A stretch of DNA of 64,000 nt from Branchinecta lynchi (GCA_023053575.1 JAKZAP010000018.1:18628202-18692201); one strand, 5' to 3'; positions 11,546 through 22,599 are shown, counted from the first letter of the stretch. Numbers and translations are program-made. The notes: generated by a model not told the origin, from the sequence alone.

Positions 11546-12149
11546 GGGATCGACTAAAACCAGGAAGGGAAGGGAACGCGAGAAAAGCAGGACGTCATAC
11601 TAAAACCAGGAAGGGGATACTAAAACGAGGAAGAGCATACTAAAACGAGGAAGGCTGTCACCGGAATTTAATGCTGCGAAAAACTGGAAAGCCGCACCGT
11701 TCCCTTCCTCTATTTACTATTCTCTGAGTTGTCGGCAAATTTTCAAATTCAAAGTTCACCATCCCTTCCTCGTTTTAGTATCCTGACGTGTGTAAGGCAT
11801 TATGGTCAGTGAGAAGTCAGCAACTATACAAATTGTAATTCACCTTTTCATTTCTCTTTCTGACGGTAGGCGAGTAACATCCTAAGAGTCCAGCGAGGGG
11901 CCGGGAACTAAGATATTTCAAGTCCACCATGTCCTTCCTCGTTTCCAGTACATTGAAAGTACTAAAACGAGGAAGGGAATGGTGGACTTAAAATATGCTA
12001 AATAGAGGAAGGGAACGGTGCGGCTTTCCAGTTTTTCGCAGCATTAAATTCTGGCGACAGCCTTCCTCGTTTTAGTATGCCCTTTCTGGTTTTAGTATGC
12101 CTTTCTGCTTTTCTCGCGTTCCCTTCACTTCCCGGTTTTAATCAATCCC
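11546..12149. mobile_element. Mutator-like foldback element, ~200-bp inverted arms, 9-bp TSD
   Basis: The element begins GGGATCGACTAAAACC and ends GGTTTTAATCAATCCC. The inverted arms (about 11546-11735 and 11985-12149) contain several direct near-copies of ACTAAAACSAGGAAGG. It is flanked by a perfect 9-bp duplication GCAGAATTT (11537-11545 and 12150-12158). Long TIRs with a 9-bp TSD place it with Mutator-like foldback elements. The 250-bp centre carries no gene. Confidence 0.88.
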
Positions 12150-12830
12150 GCAGAATTTTTATTATTTAGGTTGGATCGAGTCTACCAGGTTGGACGTTTT
12201 TCTGTTTGATATGCGTTCTCTGTACAACTCTTCTGAAAAGTTGAAGATCTTTCACACAAATTAACAATCTTTATTTGGGAATAGCGGAGTAATTGAGCAA
12301 CGCATTTTAGCTCGGTATTCGATCATGTTTAATCGAAAATCTCGTTACCAAAGGCAGTTCGGGATTCAGGGAAATCTGGCTACGATGTTTATAGTTTTGT
12401 CAGAACAGGCCAGTGAGTGCTCGGGTTGCCCACATTAAGTTCTTGCGGGTTCTTTCCAGTATACTCTCTCTTTCATACCCATACATAGACGTCTAACACA
12501 AGAAAGAACCTTGACTCTCTTAAAAAAACATAACCTGACTGACATATTAACCTTTTTTAAATACTGTACGGTGCTATCTGTCTATTGTCTCAAACGAATC
12601 AGAAGATTCTGTCTTTAATAGGTCATCCACTAGGGTAGCACCCATCCCTTCACTACTCCATACAATTCTCGGGTAGAATTGGCGTTCAGGAATAGGCCAT
12701 GCAGTCGGAGAAGGGAATTTTCGTTTAGACAATTAACAGTTTTGTTGCTGTTCACTGATTTCTTGTTGTTCTTGTTCTAGTCTTTACTTCTTTTTTTTGT
12801 TTCTTTTTTTTTTGGGGGGGGGGTGATTAA
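12150..12830. other. No gene seen
   Basis: AT-rich sequence with T-runs and a run of ten G at about 12814-12823. The part near 12265-12315 repeats the 11.33-kb segment. Confidence 0.4.
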
Positions 12831-13060
12831 AGCACATCTCACAGTATTTACTACTTATGTTCCAATATTCGAAACTACTTGAATACTCTAAAACTAGGCT
12901 CTGCTTTTAAAAAATTATGCACGGCTATGGCTGTTTTAAGCTTTTTCCCAGGTCCATTGACTTTTGAGGCATCAACAGAATGATACGCGAACCCTCATCG
13001 AGAGCATAAGACCTATGGAAAATAAACCACGGTCCAAAGATTGGAGAGGTATCGTTAGAG
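12831..13060 (+). mobile_element. TTAA MITE, diverged subfamily member (3' end decayed)
   Basis: It is preceded by TTAA (12827-12830) and begins AGCACATCTCACAGTATTTAC. It shares ACTAGGCTCTGCTTTTAA and GGCTGTTTTAAGC with the copy at 34855-35145 and, more distantly, with the AGGACCCC group. The right end could not be fixed. Confidence 0.65.
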
Positions 13061-13775
13061 GGCATGGAACGAAAGAACACTTTACAAACTTACACTTTAA
13101 ACACTAAGTTGGGTCAAACCCACAATATACCAACTCCCCCCATTTCCCCCAGTTTGGAAGTGTCTTAGTGTTTTCTGTAATGCCCAACAATCAAGGATGC
13201 TTCTTTCCAGTTCCAGCACGTGAAAGTAATTTTCTTTATACTGAATTTGGAAGAAAACAAATGAAAGTGACAATGGAGCCGAAAACACCCACTATCGGTT
13301 CGTTAACGACCGGAGAGCCTACTACACTTGGTTTTGTACAGTCTACTTAAAAAAAAAAATATAAGAAACTGAAATGTAAGTGAGAAATAGGTAATCATAA
13401 TTATATCTTATGGAATGTATTTCTTTGTGAACCGGTATATATTTATTCAGTTTTATTTCTGGAACTTTTACCCTTGCAATCGTCGGCATTTTTATAAAGT
13501 TGTTTTATAGTATAGTTGACACACAAGATTACATTTACACATTTAAATAATACAAAAATAAGTAAATTTCAGTGTTTTAATTGTATCATCAACTGTAGTT
13601 TGTTTTTGAATGTCCAATAACACGAAACCAAGTGAACGTGTTGAGTTGCTATACGTTCCATGATGACACTTCTATTTGTTATGAACAGAATACCTTAATT
13701 ATTTTTGTTGGTTTTCTTGAATTTTGAAGGAGAGCAGCCCTTTGCATTCATCGGTATTTTTTTGTAGTTGTTTAA
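13061..13775. other. No supported gene
   Basis: Two overlapping 60-codon frames on opposite strands (13097-13350) show no recognisable motif. From 13360 on the sequence is AT-rich. Confidence 0.35.
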
Positions 13776-14445
13776 AGCACAATGGACACTTCTAATGCTT
13801 TACTTTGTATTAAACGCTTCAGAAATAAACATTTCCAACTTCCTTTAGAAGGCGCTACGAAAATCGGCCGTTTTCTTGTTATCCCTTGTCTTTACCTCTC
13901 TGGCATTTTGGCGATCCAAATCTTAGGAGCTGTAATATCGTGGCAGGAAATTCAAAAACTCCCAGCAAGGCTTGATAGAAAAGGATGTATTTGAGATATC
14001 ACCAATAAGTCAAGACGCAGATTCAGTTTACATGATTGTTCTAGTATGTTATCAGAAGTTCCATGTTTTAAGCGCCTATTACAAGTTTTTCATAGTGGAA
14101 TAGTGTTGTGAAGCTTGATTAACTTGCTTTATAAAATGTACCAGTATATGCAATAAGTTTATAAATATAACATAGCTACTAAAGTCATTAAAAAACAAAT
14201 AGCCTGTTCAATTCTGAATTAGACAAGCTGATTTATGCATATAATAAAGATCTACTAAGCGTTATAAGAAATATAACTTTTATCTTTGTCCAAGCTAGTA
14301 AATTGAGCATGCACTGGCCCAAAAAATTACGCTTTGAAATATCACAGAGAGGAAACTGTTGAAAAAGCTGCTGAGCTAGGGGGTAAGCATTGTTCCTAGG
14401 TTTTTACAGAGTGGGATTGGGGTAGTTTGATGTGCCCATTGAACT
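13776..14445 (+). mobile_element. TTAA-flanked MITE, 670 bp, + copy
   Basis: It is flanked by TTAA (13772-13775 and 14446-14449), with ends AGCACAATGGACA and TGCCCATTGAACT. It is an inverse copy of 7898-8567, about 5.2 kb away. A 70-codon frame (13782-13994) encodes the same short protein as the other copy but with about eight amino-acid changes for about a dozen base changes, which argues against purifying selection on it. Confidence 0.85.
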
Positions 14446-14809
14446 TTAATAGCTGACAAACACATTTTTTTTTAAATGTCTTATCCCCCCCTCCCCCTCT
14501 CTGGATACGGCCCTTTATACTGATATTAAAATCACAATTACTACACTGATAATTATACAATGACGAACCATTACGCTAATATAATGAAATTAAGAATCCT
14601 GTCGTCGTCAAGTCGTGCGCAGGTTGTGAGCAAAGGGGTTAGCCACTTGCTAGTAGCAACCTGGAGGAAATGCATGTGTGTGGTTTATTTCGTGTTAATG
14701 GTTCTTCCGTTGAAGAAAAAGGTTGGTGGTATCACGATATGCAGAACGGAGTTGATTCTAAGCAAAAATAGTGTTTTATGAGGCTATCAATATTGATTGA
14801 TTTATTCGA
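14446..14809. other. No gene; remnant hAT-type end
   Basis: A C-rich run followed by CTCTGGATACGGCC (about 14484-14515) matches one terminus of the 18319-18519 hAT family, but the partner end is missing. The 73-codon frame at 14560-14781 has no recognisable domain. Confidence 0.4.
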
Positions 14810-15038
14810 GGGGTTGCCCACTTTCGTTTTAGTCTACAGCAATTGCGCAGTGCCTAGCCGGTGCAGGCATACCGGTTGACATCAGTCGGTACCAGTTGCC
14901 CCAAGTTAGAACGTTAAAATAAGCATTTTAATCACCCAATTTCTGGACAGGACACGAGTCCCAGCACCGCTAATTTCTTTCGGTGCCGTCCGGTGCCGGG
15001 ATAGGGTGTACAACAGGTGTTGGGGAGTGGGTAACCCC
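14810..15038 (+). mobile_element. GGTGCCGG-rich MITE-like repeat
   Basis: The ends GGGGTTGCCCACT and AGTGGGTAACCCC are inverted repeats. The inside is marked by GTGCC/GGCAC and CCGGT motifs and the phrase GAACGTTAAAAT. Related copies lie at 23316-23515 (+), and on the minus strand at 22600-22865 and 28690-28930. A possible short duplication resembling TTATTC flanks it, but the boundaries are not certain. Confidence 0.65.
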
Positions 15039-16100
15039 GAATTATTCATACAGACGAAAAAAGAAAAAATCAGCAGACGAATCCGGGAACTGCCAACATG
15101 CCAAAGGCCCTAAACGGCCAGTATTACTTCTCTTAAAAAAACAAAAAAACAGGTGATAAACCTCCCGCGTCAGACGCGACAATAACCTCATAGGTAGAAC
15201 AACAAGAAAACAAAACAAATCACAGCAACTCGCTTGACTCAAAAATATTTTTTTTCTTTTTTTTTAGGAAAGAGCACAAAGACACCAGTTCTTTTAGACG
15301 CTCGGCAACATGTTCCAGATTTCTATGCCGACATGTCGCAACGAGAAGGCGTATTTGTGACAGCAGTAAATTTCTCTTGGAAGAAGCTATTGGGTATGAA
15401 CGGAAATCTGTTGAACTGGAAATCAGAAATGAAAATCTGTTCGAAATTTTTTTTTTTTTTTTTGGGGGGGGGGGGGTAATGCTCCCTTTCTCCAAGGCGC
15501 TGTGATCGAACATTGGAGCACTGAACTCATACGTTGGGGCAGGCCCAAACGTCAAAGCAGTGAACCACAAAATTTAGGCTTTTAGAGAAACTGACGAGGG
15601 CGAGGAAAACCAGATGCGGGGTAATGTTGACCCTGGAGACTTCATACCATTAGTAGCAAAAACACCAAATGTTTAATTTGGTTTAATCGCTCAGACACTA
15701 TCCGGTTTACGTGGACCCTATATCGATCTCCGCTGTATACCCCACGCTCGACCACGAAGCTCGTGTCGTACCAATCTCTCTGAAGATGTTCCGCCCCACA
15801 AAGTTGGTTATGGACTTTTCGATTGTCATCATCACTCACTATCATCAACGACCAAGGTTCCATGTTTTATGATAATTCCTCGTTTCCACAGTAAAGTAAA
15901 CTTATAGGGCGATCCTTCCCTTTCATGAGTTTTTACGGAAAAAAGTAATTAAGTGTGTTTGTTTTAATCTGGCTGATTATCCAGTTGCATGATTTCCCAA
16001 TGCAATTATTGTATGCTTGGCTCATGCAATTCGCCTGTCTGTTCGGATAAGCAAAAACCTAAAATCGTTTTCTAAAGATGCATAATATGAATTACCTATT
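15039..16100. other. No supported gene
   Basis: An 81-codon frame (15234-15479) begins after a T-rich acceptor-like tract and ends in a T-run plus twelve G. It is not recognised and has no matching donor. Nothing else is evident. Confidence 0.35.
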
Positions 16101-16865
16101 TTATGATGGATTCTCAAGACCACACCTTAGCTCGATATCTTGTTTCCGATTTTAATACAGATCCCAAGTTTTTTCCTGGGGAAAGACTACGTGTGGGAAA
16201 AATGAAAGGAGTTGGGTTGTTAGCGTGTAATGAAACTTCTCGTCTGTTTGCTGAAGATCTAATCTTCGACGATTCCAGTCCGAAGGGATGGATAGCAAGT
16301 GACTGGTCGTTTTTCGTCTGAAAGCCACTATTCCACCAGGGGTTTGAAGTTTTGAAGTCAGTTCACTCGTTTGACTGCCGCGTAGCTTTTCTGTTGGGTT
16401 AAATAGTGGATAGACCTGCAGAGTGTTATTTTTTTTATTTTTTTTTATTTTTGTGTTTGTAGCTGTGTATATGGTCACTGGCTTTTAAATACACGTATAT
16501 ATATATATATATATATAAAAATATATAGTTATGTTTGCTGAAGAGGCAATAAGATTTTCAGTTTGAAGCCATAGTTAGGGAGTGGTTGTTTGTCTTTTGA
16601 ATGCCATATCTGTGATTTGTAAGGTCCTGTCGTCAGTCGCCTGACTGACGCGTATATTTCGGCTGGGTCAAATGGTGGACGAAGATAACCTTATGTTTGC
16701 TGAAGATACAATCCAGAGATTTTCAGTTCTAAGGGGTTGCTTGCTCTTTTGAGCGTCAACGTTTTATCACTAGTTTGTAAAATCCTGTAGTCAGTTCAAT
16801 CGTCTGATTGTCGGGTAGTTTTTCTGTTAGGTCAAATGGTGTATACACACGATCGGTACGTTAAT
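16101..16865 (+). repeat. Degenerate tandem of LINE-3'-end-like units with (TA)n
   Basis: The segment 16290-16515, ending in a TA run (16495-16517), is an inverse copy of 20412-20665. Further degenerate units follow with a period of about 160 bp (TTATGTTTGCTGAAGA at about 16529 and 16690; TTCTGTTGGGTTAAAT / TTCTGTTAGGTCAAAT at about 16392 and 16828). The TA-run terminus suggests a LINE 3' untranslated region. No reverse transcriptase remains. Confidence 0.6.
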
Positions 16866-16978
16866 AAGTTACGTCATCATCAGTAGGTCCTGAAAAAGGG
16901 TTCAGTCGCTTTTTGGACAAAGAATTCGTGTAAGGAAAATGCAAGGAGTTAAGAAAAGGAAAATAGTACAAAGGATAA

Positions 16979-17357
16979 AAGACCCCTCGCACTATTTACT
17001 CTTCAACTTGCAGTATTTCAAAATATTTAAATACCTTAAATATAGGCTGTGCTTTCAAAAACAACCCACGGTTTTGGCTGTTTTAAGCCTTTTCCGTTTT
17101 AAGCCTTTTCCTGTTTTCGACTTACGCGAAAACAGGGAAACAATTTAGATAACAGGTTTTGCTGATGGAAAAACTTCTCACATACAACCGTCGACAGCGT
17201 GATACACAACGAAGGTAACAAAACACGGAAAGTGAGAAAATCAGCGTGGTTTTGTTAGGGAGGTTAGAATGTACTGTACGAAGTTACGGTCTCCGGGTTT
17301 AGAAATATATGGAGTATGGAGGTATGTTGCGTTAGTATTATAGGTAAGACAGGTCCT
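16979..17357 (+). mobile_element. TTAA MITE, AGGACCCCTCGCAC family, near full length
   Basis: The left end is slightly degenerate (AAGACCCCTCGCACTATTT). The right end is AAGACAGGTCCT followed by TTAA (17358-17361). Family hallmarks are CAACCCACGGTTTTGGCTG, ACAGCGTGATACACA and AAAATCAGCGTGGTTTTGTT. Other members are at 21299-21525 (minus), 34486-34850, 38709-39049 and 46991-47364, with the right end alone at 39054-39758. Confidence 0.85.
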
Positions 17358-18318
17358 TTAAGGTATTTATTGTTTTCTAGTCTTAGTCCACAACCCTCAA
17401 AATAGGACTACAAGTGACAAATGCAAATAAAGAGGCAAACAATATCGACGAATTAAGATTCTGAACTGGGCAATGACTTAAGAAGTCCTAGGCTCGGCTG
17501 AGAGGGTGGCTAAGATGACTATAACGGGCATTTAATTAATTTATGTTTCTTTTTTAGAGCTCACCTGGATCGGTCCTTCAAACCTAGATCATTTGTCATC
17601 ACCGATTTGAATGATAAGGGTTATGCTCGCACAGCCACTTGCCAAATCTGAAAAAAGAAGTTCCAATGTGAGAAAGGCTTCAAGAAGTCAGAAAGGGGCA
17701 AACTCTTCGGCCAACCACCTTCATGCCCCGAATTTCACGGCGTCACTTGCTTCAAATGAAATGGGGCCTCACTCTTTACCAATAACTCGTGCTCGATTTT
17801 ACGCAGTCAACATATTTTTAAACTTTCTCTTCGGTATGTTATTTTAATCTCTAGGTTCAAGCTATTGCTTATAATTAAATCAACTGCTAACGAGGAATGT
17901 TTTGACTACAGCAAAATTGTAGCAAACCGTTCGCGGTATAATAGGCAAGGACTCGGGAAGCTCCACCCTGCCTTTTGCGTACCAGTGAACTTTCTGGCTG
18001 GACTACATGGTATACTCAGGAAAAGGACCTACGACGCATACGTTCTAAGTACTTAAAATACCTCCGCTACCTGCTATATTTAGCCCGCTGCAAGGGAAGA
18101 CGCTACCTGAGGCACCGTTTGTGAATGCCCCACCCACTACCGACACTGGAGAATCCGTCCTCGAAATTATCTCCCCCGATTGGCATTGTACTTGTTCACC
18201 GACAAGTATTCTGATTTTGTGATTTAACTTACTGGAAATTATTTGGGTGGCTTTTTATTTTTACTCTTTTTACTACATTAACTAAACTTTTACTCTTTTT
18301 ACTGCACTGCCCTGGGGT
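17358..18318. other. Unassigned sequence with one decayed coding-like stretch
   Basis: From 17558, right after a T-rich acceptor-like tract, one frame reads AHLDRSFKPRSFVITDLNDK, meets a TGA near 17652, and continues FQCEKGFKKSERGKLFGQ with spaced Cys residues to about 17755. A different frame is open at 17611-17847. It could be a decayed exon. No family was recognised. Confidence 0.3.
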
Positions 18319-18519
18319 CAGGCCCGTATCCAGGAATTTATTTCGGGGGGGGGGGGGTTTGCCTTTCGGGGGGGGGTTGCCTGCTGGTCGGACAAAAAAG
18401 TACAGAAAACACATAGATCAGAGGGAAAAGCCTGTAAAAATAGTTATTTTTGTATGTTTCGTGGGGGGGGGGGGGGTCAACCCCCTAGCCCCCCCCCCCC
18501 CCCCCTGGATACGGCCTTG
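18319..18519 (+). mobile_element. hAT-like MITE, 201 bp, with long G and C runs
   Basis: The ends are CAGGCCCGTATCCAGG and, inverted, CAAGGCCGTATCCAGG. A perfect 8-bp duplication CCTGGGGT flanks it (18311-18318 and 18520-18527). The inside contains G runs at about 18345, 18370 and 18462 and a C run at about 18490-18505. A shorter inverse copy with its own 8-bp TSD is at 43339-43475. Confidence 0.9.
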
Positions 18520-19324
18520 CCTGGGGTAGTGCGTATTTCATTCATTTATATGCAACCTGTCAGGTGGCGATGCGTACTTTAAGGGGGAAAACGCATGGCA
18601 CAGAAAAGGCCGGTTTTACTGTACTGTAAAGTTCCACGAGCACGATCTATGCAGTAAGTAAGTAATTTAGTTATAACCCGTCATTTTGAAAAAGTGGAGT
18701 AAACGACATAAATAAATAAAATACATGAACACACGAGAAAAGACACTTAATTTTCAATCTTTGGTAGGCTGCAGTGGATAATGTCGTGCGCTGGTTGGGC
18801 CTTGTTGTCCATGATTTTTTAAACCGATGTGGAAATATCCAAAAGGGTAACACTTGCATCTTGAATTTTGAACTTCTCCGTCAATGTATGGATATGACAA
18901 AACTTTGACAAGTTGAGCAGGTGCTTTGCATATTTAAAATAACATGATCTCATCCTTTTAATCTCGTTCTTTTGCAGAACATGAGCGCACCAGAACGAAT
19001 AGCAGAGAAGGAGCGCAGAAGGTGCTGTATAATTTTCAGTAAAGTTTAATTTAAAGTTTCAAGTGCGCGATCTATACAGTGTGACTGAAAAGCAGGGGAA
19101 CGAAGAAATCCATTGCATATTCATTACGACTTACAATGTTCCACATCTGGAATCATCGATTTTTCTAGCCGACTTATAACTTCTTTTTACAATCTGTTCC
19201 GTTTTATCATCTATCTTCGTTTCCTACCAAAAACTACAACGGCTTTACTTTATCATGGTGGTGCTCAAAAACAGCAAAGCACAGATGGTGGGATTAATGA
19301 AGTCAATGTTTTGCAATGAAGCAA
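18520..19324. other. No gene seen
   Basis: Only short frames. Around 18655-18700 a sequence resembling the segments near 23700-23830 (GTAAGTAAGTAATTTA, GTCATTTTGAAAAAG...GGAGTAAA) points to a further dispersed repeat of undefined extent. Confidence 0.35.
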
Positions 19325-19470
19325 TGAATTTATTTGTTAGGGGGTATGGGGTGGTAGGGAGGTCTGGTTGGTAGGGAGGAACGGTTGGCTGGGGGTGGTA
19401 GGGGAGGAATTGGTGGATGGATGGTCGGGGTGGTAGGGAAGGAGTAGGGTTGTTGGGAGGTACACGTTTG
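19325..19470 (+). repeat. G-rich imperfect GGTNGGGAGG repeat
   Basis: Irregular repetition of GGTAGGGAGG, GGTTGG and GGGGTGG with many GGG triplets on the + strand. It could form G-quadruplexes if single-stranded. Confidence 0.6.
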
Positions 19471-19499
19471 TTTTGGAGGTGATAATGTGAAAGAGTCTT

Positions 19500-19726
19500 G
19501 TCTGTTTCTTTTTTGCTTTTTCGTGGTCTGCTCTTTTCTTTTTTTTCTTTTTTTATTAGTTATTTATTATGTTGTTTGTTGGTGTGTTTAGAAATGGTTA
19601 ACTTTTACTACTGCACGCCAGCAAAAACGTAGGTTTTTCCATTAGTGCAGTAGATGTAAATAGTAAAGAGCTAAATTGTGTGTATTAAAATAAGTATCAA
19701 GTAAAAAAAAAAAAAAAAAAAAAAAA
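19500..19726 (+). mobile_element. Retroposon 3' end with poly(A)
   Basis: AT-rich sequence ends in 24 A at about 19701-19724, preceded by GTATTAAAATAAGTATCAAG. The short inverted pair CTGCACGCCAGCAAAAACG / CATTAGTGCAG lies upstream. It is probably the tail of a LINE or SINE. No coding part is present. Confidence 0.4.
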
Positions 19727-19806
19727 CTGGTTCCTAGTGTACATTCCAAATCACAAACCTGGCTCATTCAGAAGTCCGTTCTGGAAATACAGGCCTCACC
19801 CAACTC

Positions 19807-20109
19807 CAGTGCCGTAATTTTGTCCAAATCCTGGGGGGGGGGGGGCAAAGTTGGAGCCGATTTTCCCAAGTCAAGTGAAAATGAGCCGTCTTATCGTTCA
19901 AGACGAAAAACGTAATAAAAACAAAGAAACACAGATATATTTTACTAATCGACCAAGGCGAAACGACGCTTCTTCAAATTCGCGAAACCGTCCACTGCGC
20001 GATTGACGTCAACCTTCTTCACTTTTTCAGGTTGGGTCATCAAGCTGGGGGGGAGCAAACTGGGGGGGGGGCAGTGGCCCCCCCTGTCCCATAGCAAATT
20101 ACACCCCTG
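19807..20109 (+). mobile_element. hAT-like MITE, 303 bp, perfect 8-bp TSD
   Basis: The ends are CAGTGCCGTAATTT and, inverted, CAGGGGTGTAATTT. A perfect duplication CCCAACTC lies on either side (19799-19806 and 20110-20117). G runs of nine to thirteen occur near both ends. It is non-coding. Confidence 0.92.
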
Positions 20110-20185
20110 CCCAACTCCTCCTATGGTCGTACGAGATGATTCTGATACAAAAATGACACATGTGTGTCTACAGTAGTGTTCCTAG

Positions 20186-20710
20186 CAGAGGCGTTACTAG
20201 CCAAACTGTTTGGGGGAGAGGCAAGGTATTAACCGACTGACTGGTCATTTTTACCGACTGTTTTTGCAAAAAAAATACTGTTTTGACGAAAAATCGACTG
20301 ATTTTAAGAAAAACCGACTGTTTCTAATAAAAAAAATCGACTGTATGTACGAAAAATCGCGACGCTTCACGCCGACTCAACTATTTTTTACCAACAATAT
20401 TGGGGGTGGGGATATATTTATAAGGGTATATTTATATATATATATATATACGTGTATTTAAAAGCCAGTGGCCATATACACAGCTACAAACACAAAAATA
20501 AACAAAAAAGAAAAACAATAACACTCAGCAGGTCAATCAACCATTTAACCCTACAGAAAAGCTACGCGGCAGTCAAACCAGTGAACTGACTTCAAAACTA
20601 CAAACCCCTGATGGAATAGTGGCTTTCAGACGAAAAACGACCAGTCACTTGCTATCCATACCTTCGGACTGCAATCGTCGAAGATTTACCCCCAAAAAGT
20701 TATGCCCCTG
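20186..20710 (+). mobile_element. hAT-like MITE with CCGACTGTTTT minisatellite, split by a LINE tail
   Basis: The ends are CAGAGGCGTTACTAGCC and, inverted, CAGGGGCATAACTTTTTG. A perfect 8-bp duplication GTTCCTAG flanks it (20178-20185 and 20711-20718). The interior has about ten near-repeats of the ACCGACTGTTTT / AAAAATCGACTG type. A LINE 3' fragment interrupts it. A second family member is at 36685-38347. Confidence 0.9.
20412..20690 (-). mobile_element. LINE 3' end with (TA)n tail, nested in a hAT MITE
   Basis: This is an inverse copy of 16260-16515. The TA-run tail lies at its left (about 20432-20450) and the truncated 5' side at its right. It lies wholly within the hAT element 20186-20710. 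Confidence 0.7.
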
Positions 20711-21298
20711 GTTCCTAGCACGCTGATGTAGATGGCACTACAGGGATACGATTCGGCTGAAACCCTAATATCGCGCGTGTCTTGCTTTTACTATACTGAC
20801 CGGATCCGGTTTGGGTTTTCCGATGTGGAAAATGGCAAATATATGGCATTGTTTCTTACAAGCTGTAAAGTTTTGTCGGAACGGACGGTTTGATGCTGAA
20901 GATGTGGATTCCATTGAATCGCACCCTGTCCCCAAACATATTTGGCAAGTTTAATTCTCAATCATGCAAGGAAGAAAAGGTCAGACTACGAGTGGGACGA
21001 TCGAAAGATAGATTTGCCTATAGTTCAGAGAGTACACTGCTTTTTGGGAACCAGAAGAAATAGAGGGATGGCTCTAGCATACAAAGTGTTCCTTCCATAT
21101 GTCCGTACGTGGTAATTACTACTTATTTTTGTTAACATATTAGTTGGAAATCTTAAATTATTATAGAGCTGCGGGAACTAACAGTTGAAGGATTCCATTA
21201 CTTAGTTTCTCCCTTTCCCGAAATTTGACATGGGGTTTCAAATTTCAAATGAGGTTTTACCTGAAACTCCAGCTTTGTTAACTAGATGATTTTTCCAA
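20711..21298. other. No gene seen
   Basis: Low-coding sequence. No repeat shared with other parts of the window was noticed. Confidence 0.35.
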
Positions 21299-21525
21299 AA
21301 TCACTCCATGTATTTCTAATCCCAGAGACCCCAATTTCGTACGACGGTTGTCTGCGAGAAGTTTTTCCATCAGAAAAACCGGTTATGTAAATTCTTTCCC
21401 TTTTTTCGCTGTATGCTTAAAACAGCCAAAACCGTGGGTTATGTGTTGAAAGCACAGCCTAGTTTTAAAGTATTCAAATATTTTAAAATACTGTAAGTTG
21501 AAGAGTAAATAGTGCGAGGGGTCCT
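21299..21525 (-). mobile_element. TTAA MITE, AGGACCCCTCGCAC family, internally deleted
   Basis: Reading the minus strand from 21525: AGGACCCCTCGCACTATTT, CCACGGTTTTGGCTG, GATGGAAAAACTTCTCGCAG, then a stretch near the 3' end (GGGGTCTCTGGGATTAG). TTAA is at 21526-21529. The last ~60 bases of the family and the internal cassette around the AGCGTGATACACA motif are missing. Confidence 0.8.
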
Positions 21526-22599
21526 TTAAGCTTAATATGTACATAATATGCAAAGACAAGATCAAGCTCACAGACTTTTACAAAAAGCCGCAAAGTGAAG
21601 ATGATAACATTTTATTAGGCACGGGATAGGAAAAGGAAATAGTGCAGTACTTAACAAGAAAAGAAAAAATCATACCGAGCTTTCAGTAACAAGGAGAATG
21701 CGCAAGGTAGGAAATAAAAAAGAAAAGAAAACAGGACTAATCAGGCCTAAACAAAAATCTTCCTCGGCGGCAATCGGGGAAACGGTCAAGAGCAGAAATG
21801 TGAAGGTCCTGGGTAATGGATGAGAATTCGCACGTAGCAAGGACAAGAAGAAATCTAACTTCATCCTTTTGTTGCCGTGAGATGCCGGAGTTCCCGGTAA
21901 CAAGAAGTGCCGGAGACCAGGGGTTGTCGGGCTTCTGCGGCTGTTGAAGTGGTCGTGCCTTAGCAGTCAGGGGTAGGGAAGGTTAGAAGCTTAGAAATTT
22001 AGGGACGGGAATGAAATGATTAAGTGGAATTTAGAGGTGAACAAACACGAAGAGTTCAGAAATTCTTTTTTTTTTTAATAAACTGTCTAATGGGACCTGA
22101 TTAAATGACAGAATATAACTAATGACAAAACGAACTAGCGCCCCAAGTCATGATAGGTGTTTTTCGCCTCGAACAAATAGTTCGGTAATAGCCACTGAAA
22201 AAAATAAACTTTTGTGAAAAACGCGACCCAGTGGAGCTGATTACGGTTGGTCTCGGGGAAATCTACAAGTTATTTTACAACGACTGGAGCCAGATAAAAA
22301 CATAAATTTCAGAAAGAACAAAATTGCTCAGTGCAGCTGATGAAACCTTTTAGGAGTAAACGAGTATACCAATGAATTGTTTCTCTTCTGATGGTTAAGT
22401 TCGCCCTACGTCTCATAAGAAAAGAGGTTTAGGAGCAGACAAAATTCCAAATGGAGCCGACCAAGTGATCGGGAGAGGGCTAAACCAGCTCCTGGCCCCA
22501 CATTTCCCAGTAACTTAAATGTCATAGCTTGACGGTATTTGGCGTTAGGACTTATGCGTACGTATGCTGTTATCGATTGATTACCACTTCCTCCTCTCC
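21526..22599. other. No gene seen
   Basis: A 77-codon minus-strand frame (21670-21903) is hydrophobic but unrecognised. T-run near 22065. No family evident. Confidence 0.35.

Noticed and set aside
7898..14445. The 670-bp repeats at 7898-8567 and 13776-14445 as the LTRs of one retrotransposon
   Set aside because: They are in opposite orientation, each has its own inverted ends and TTAA flanks, and no gag/pol lies between them. They are two separate MITEs.
15234..15479. Possible coding exon after a T-rich tract
   Set aside because: No recognisable domain, no donor in phase, ends in a homopolymer T/G tract, and the opposite strand is equally open.
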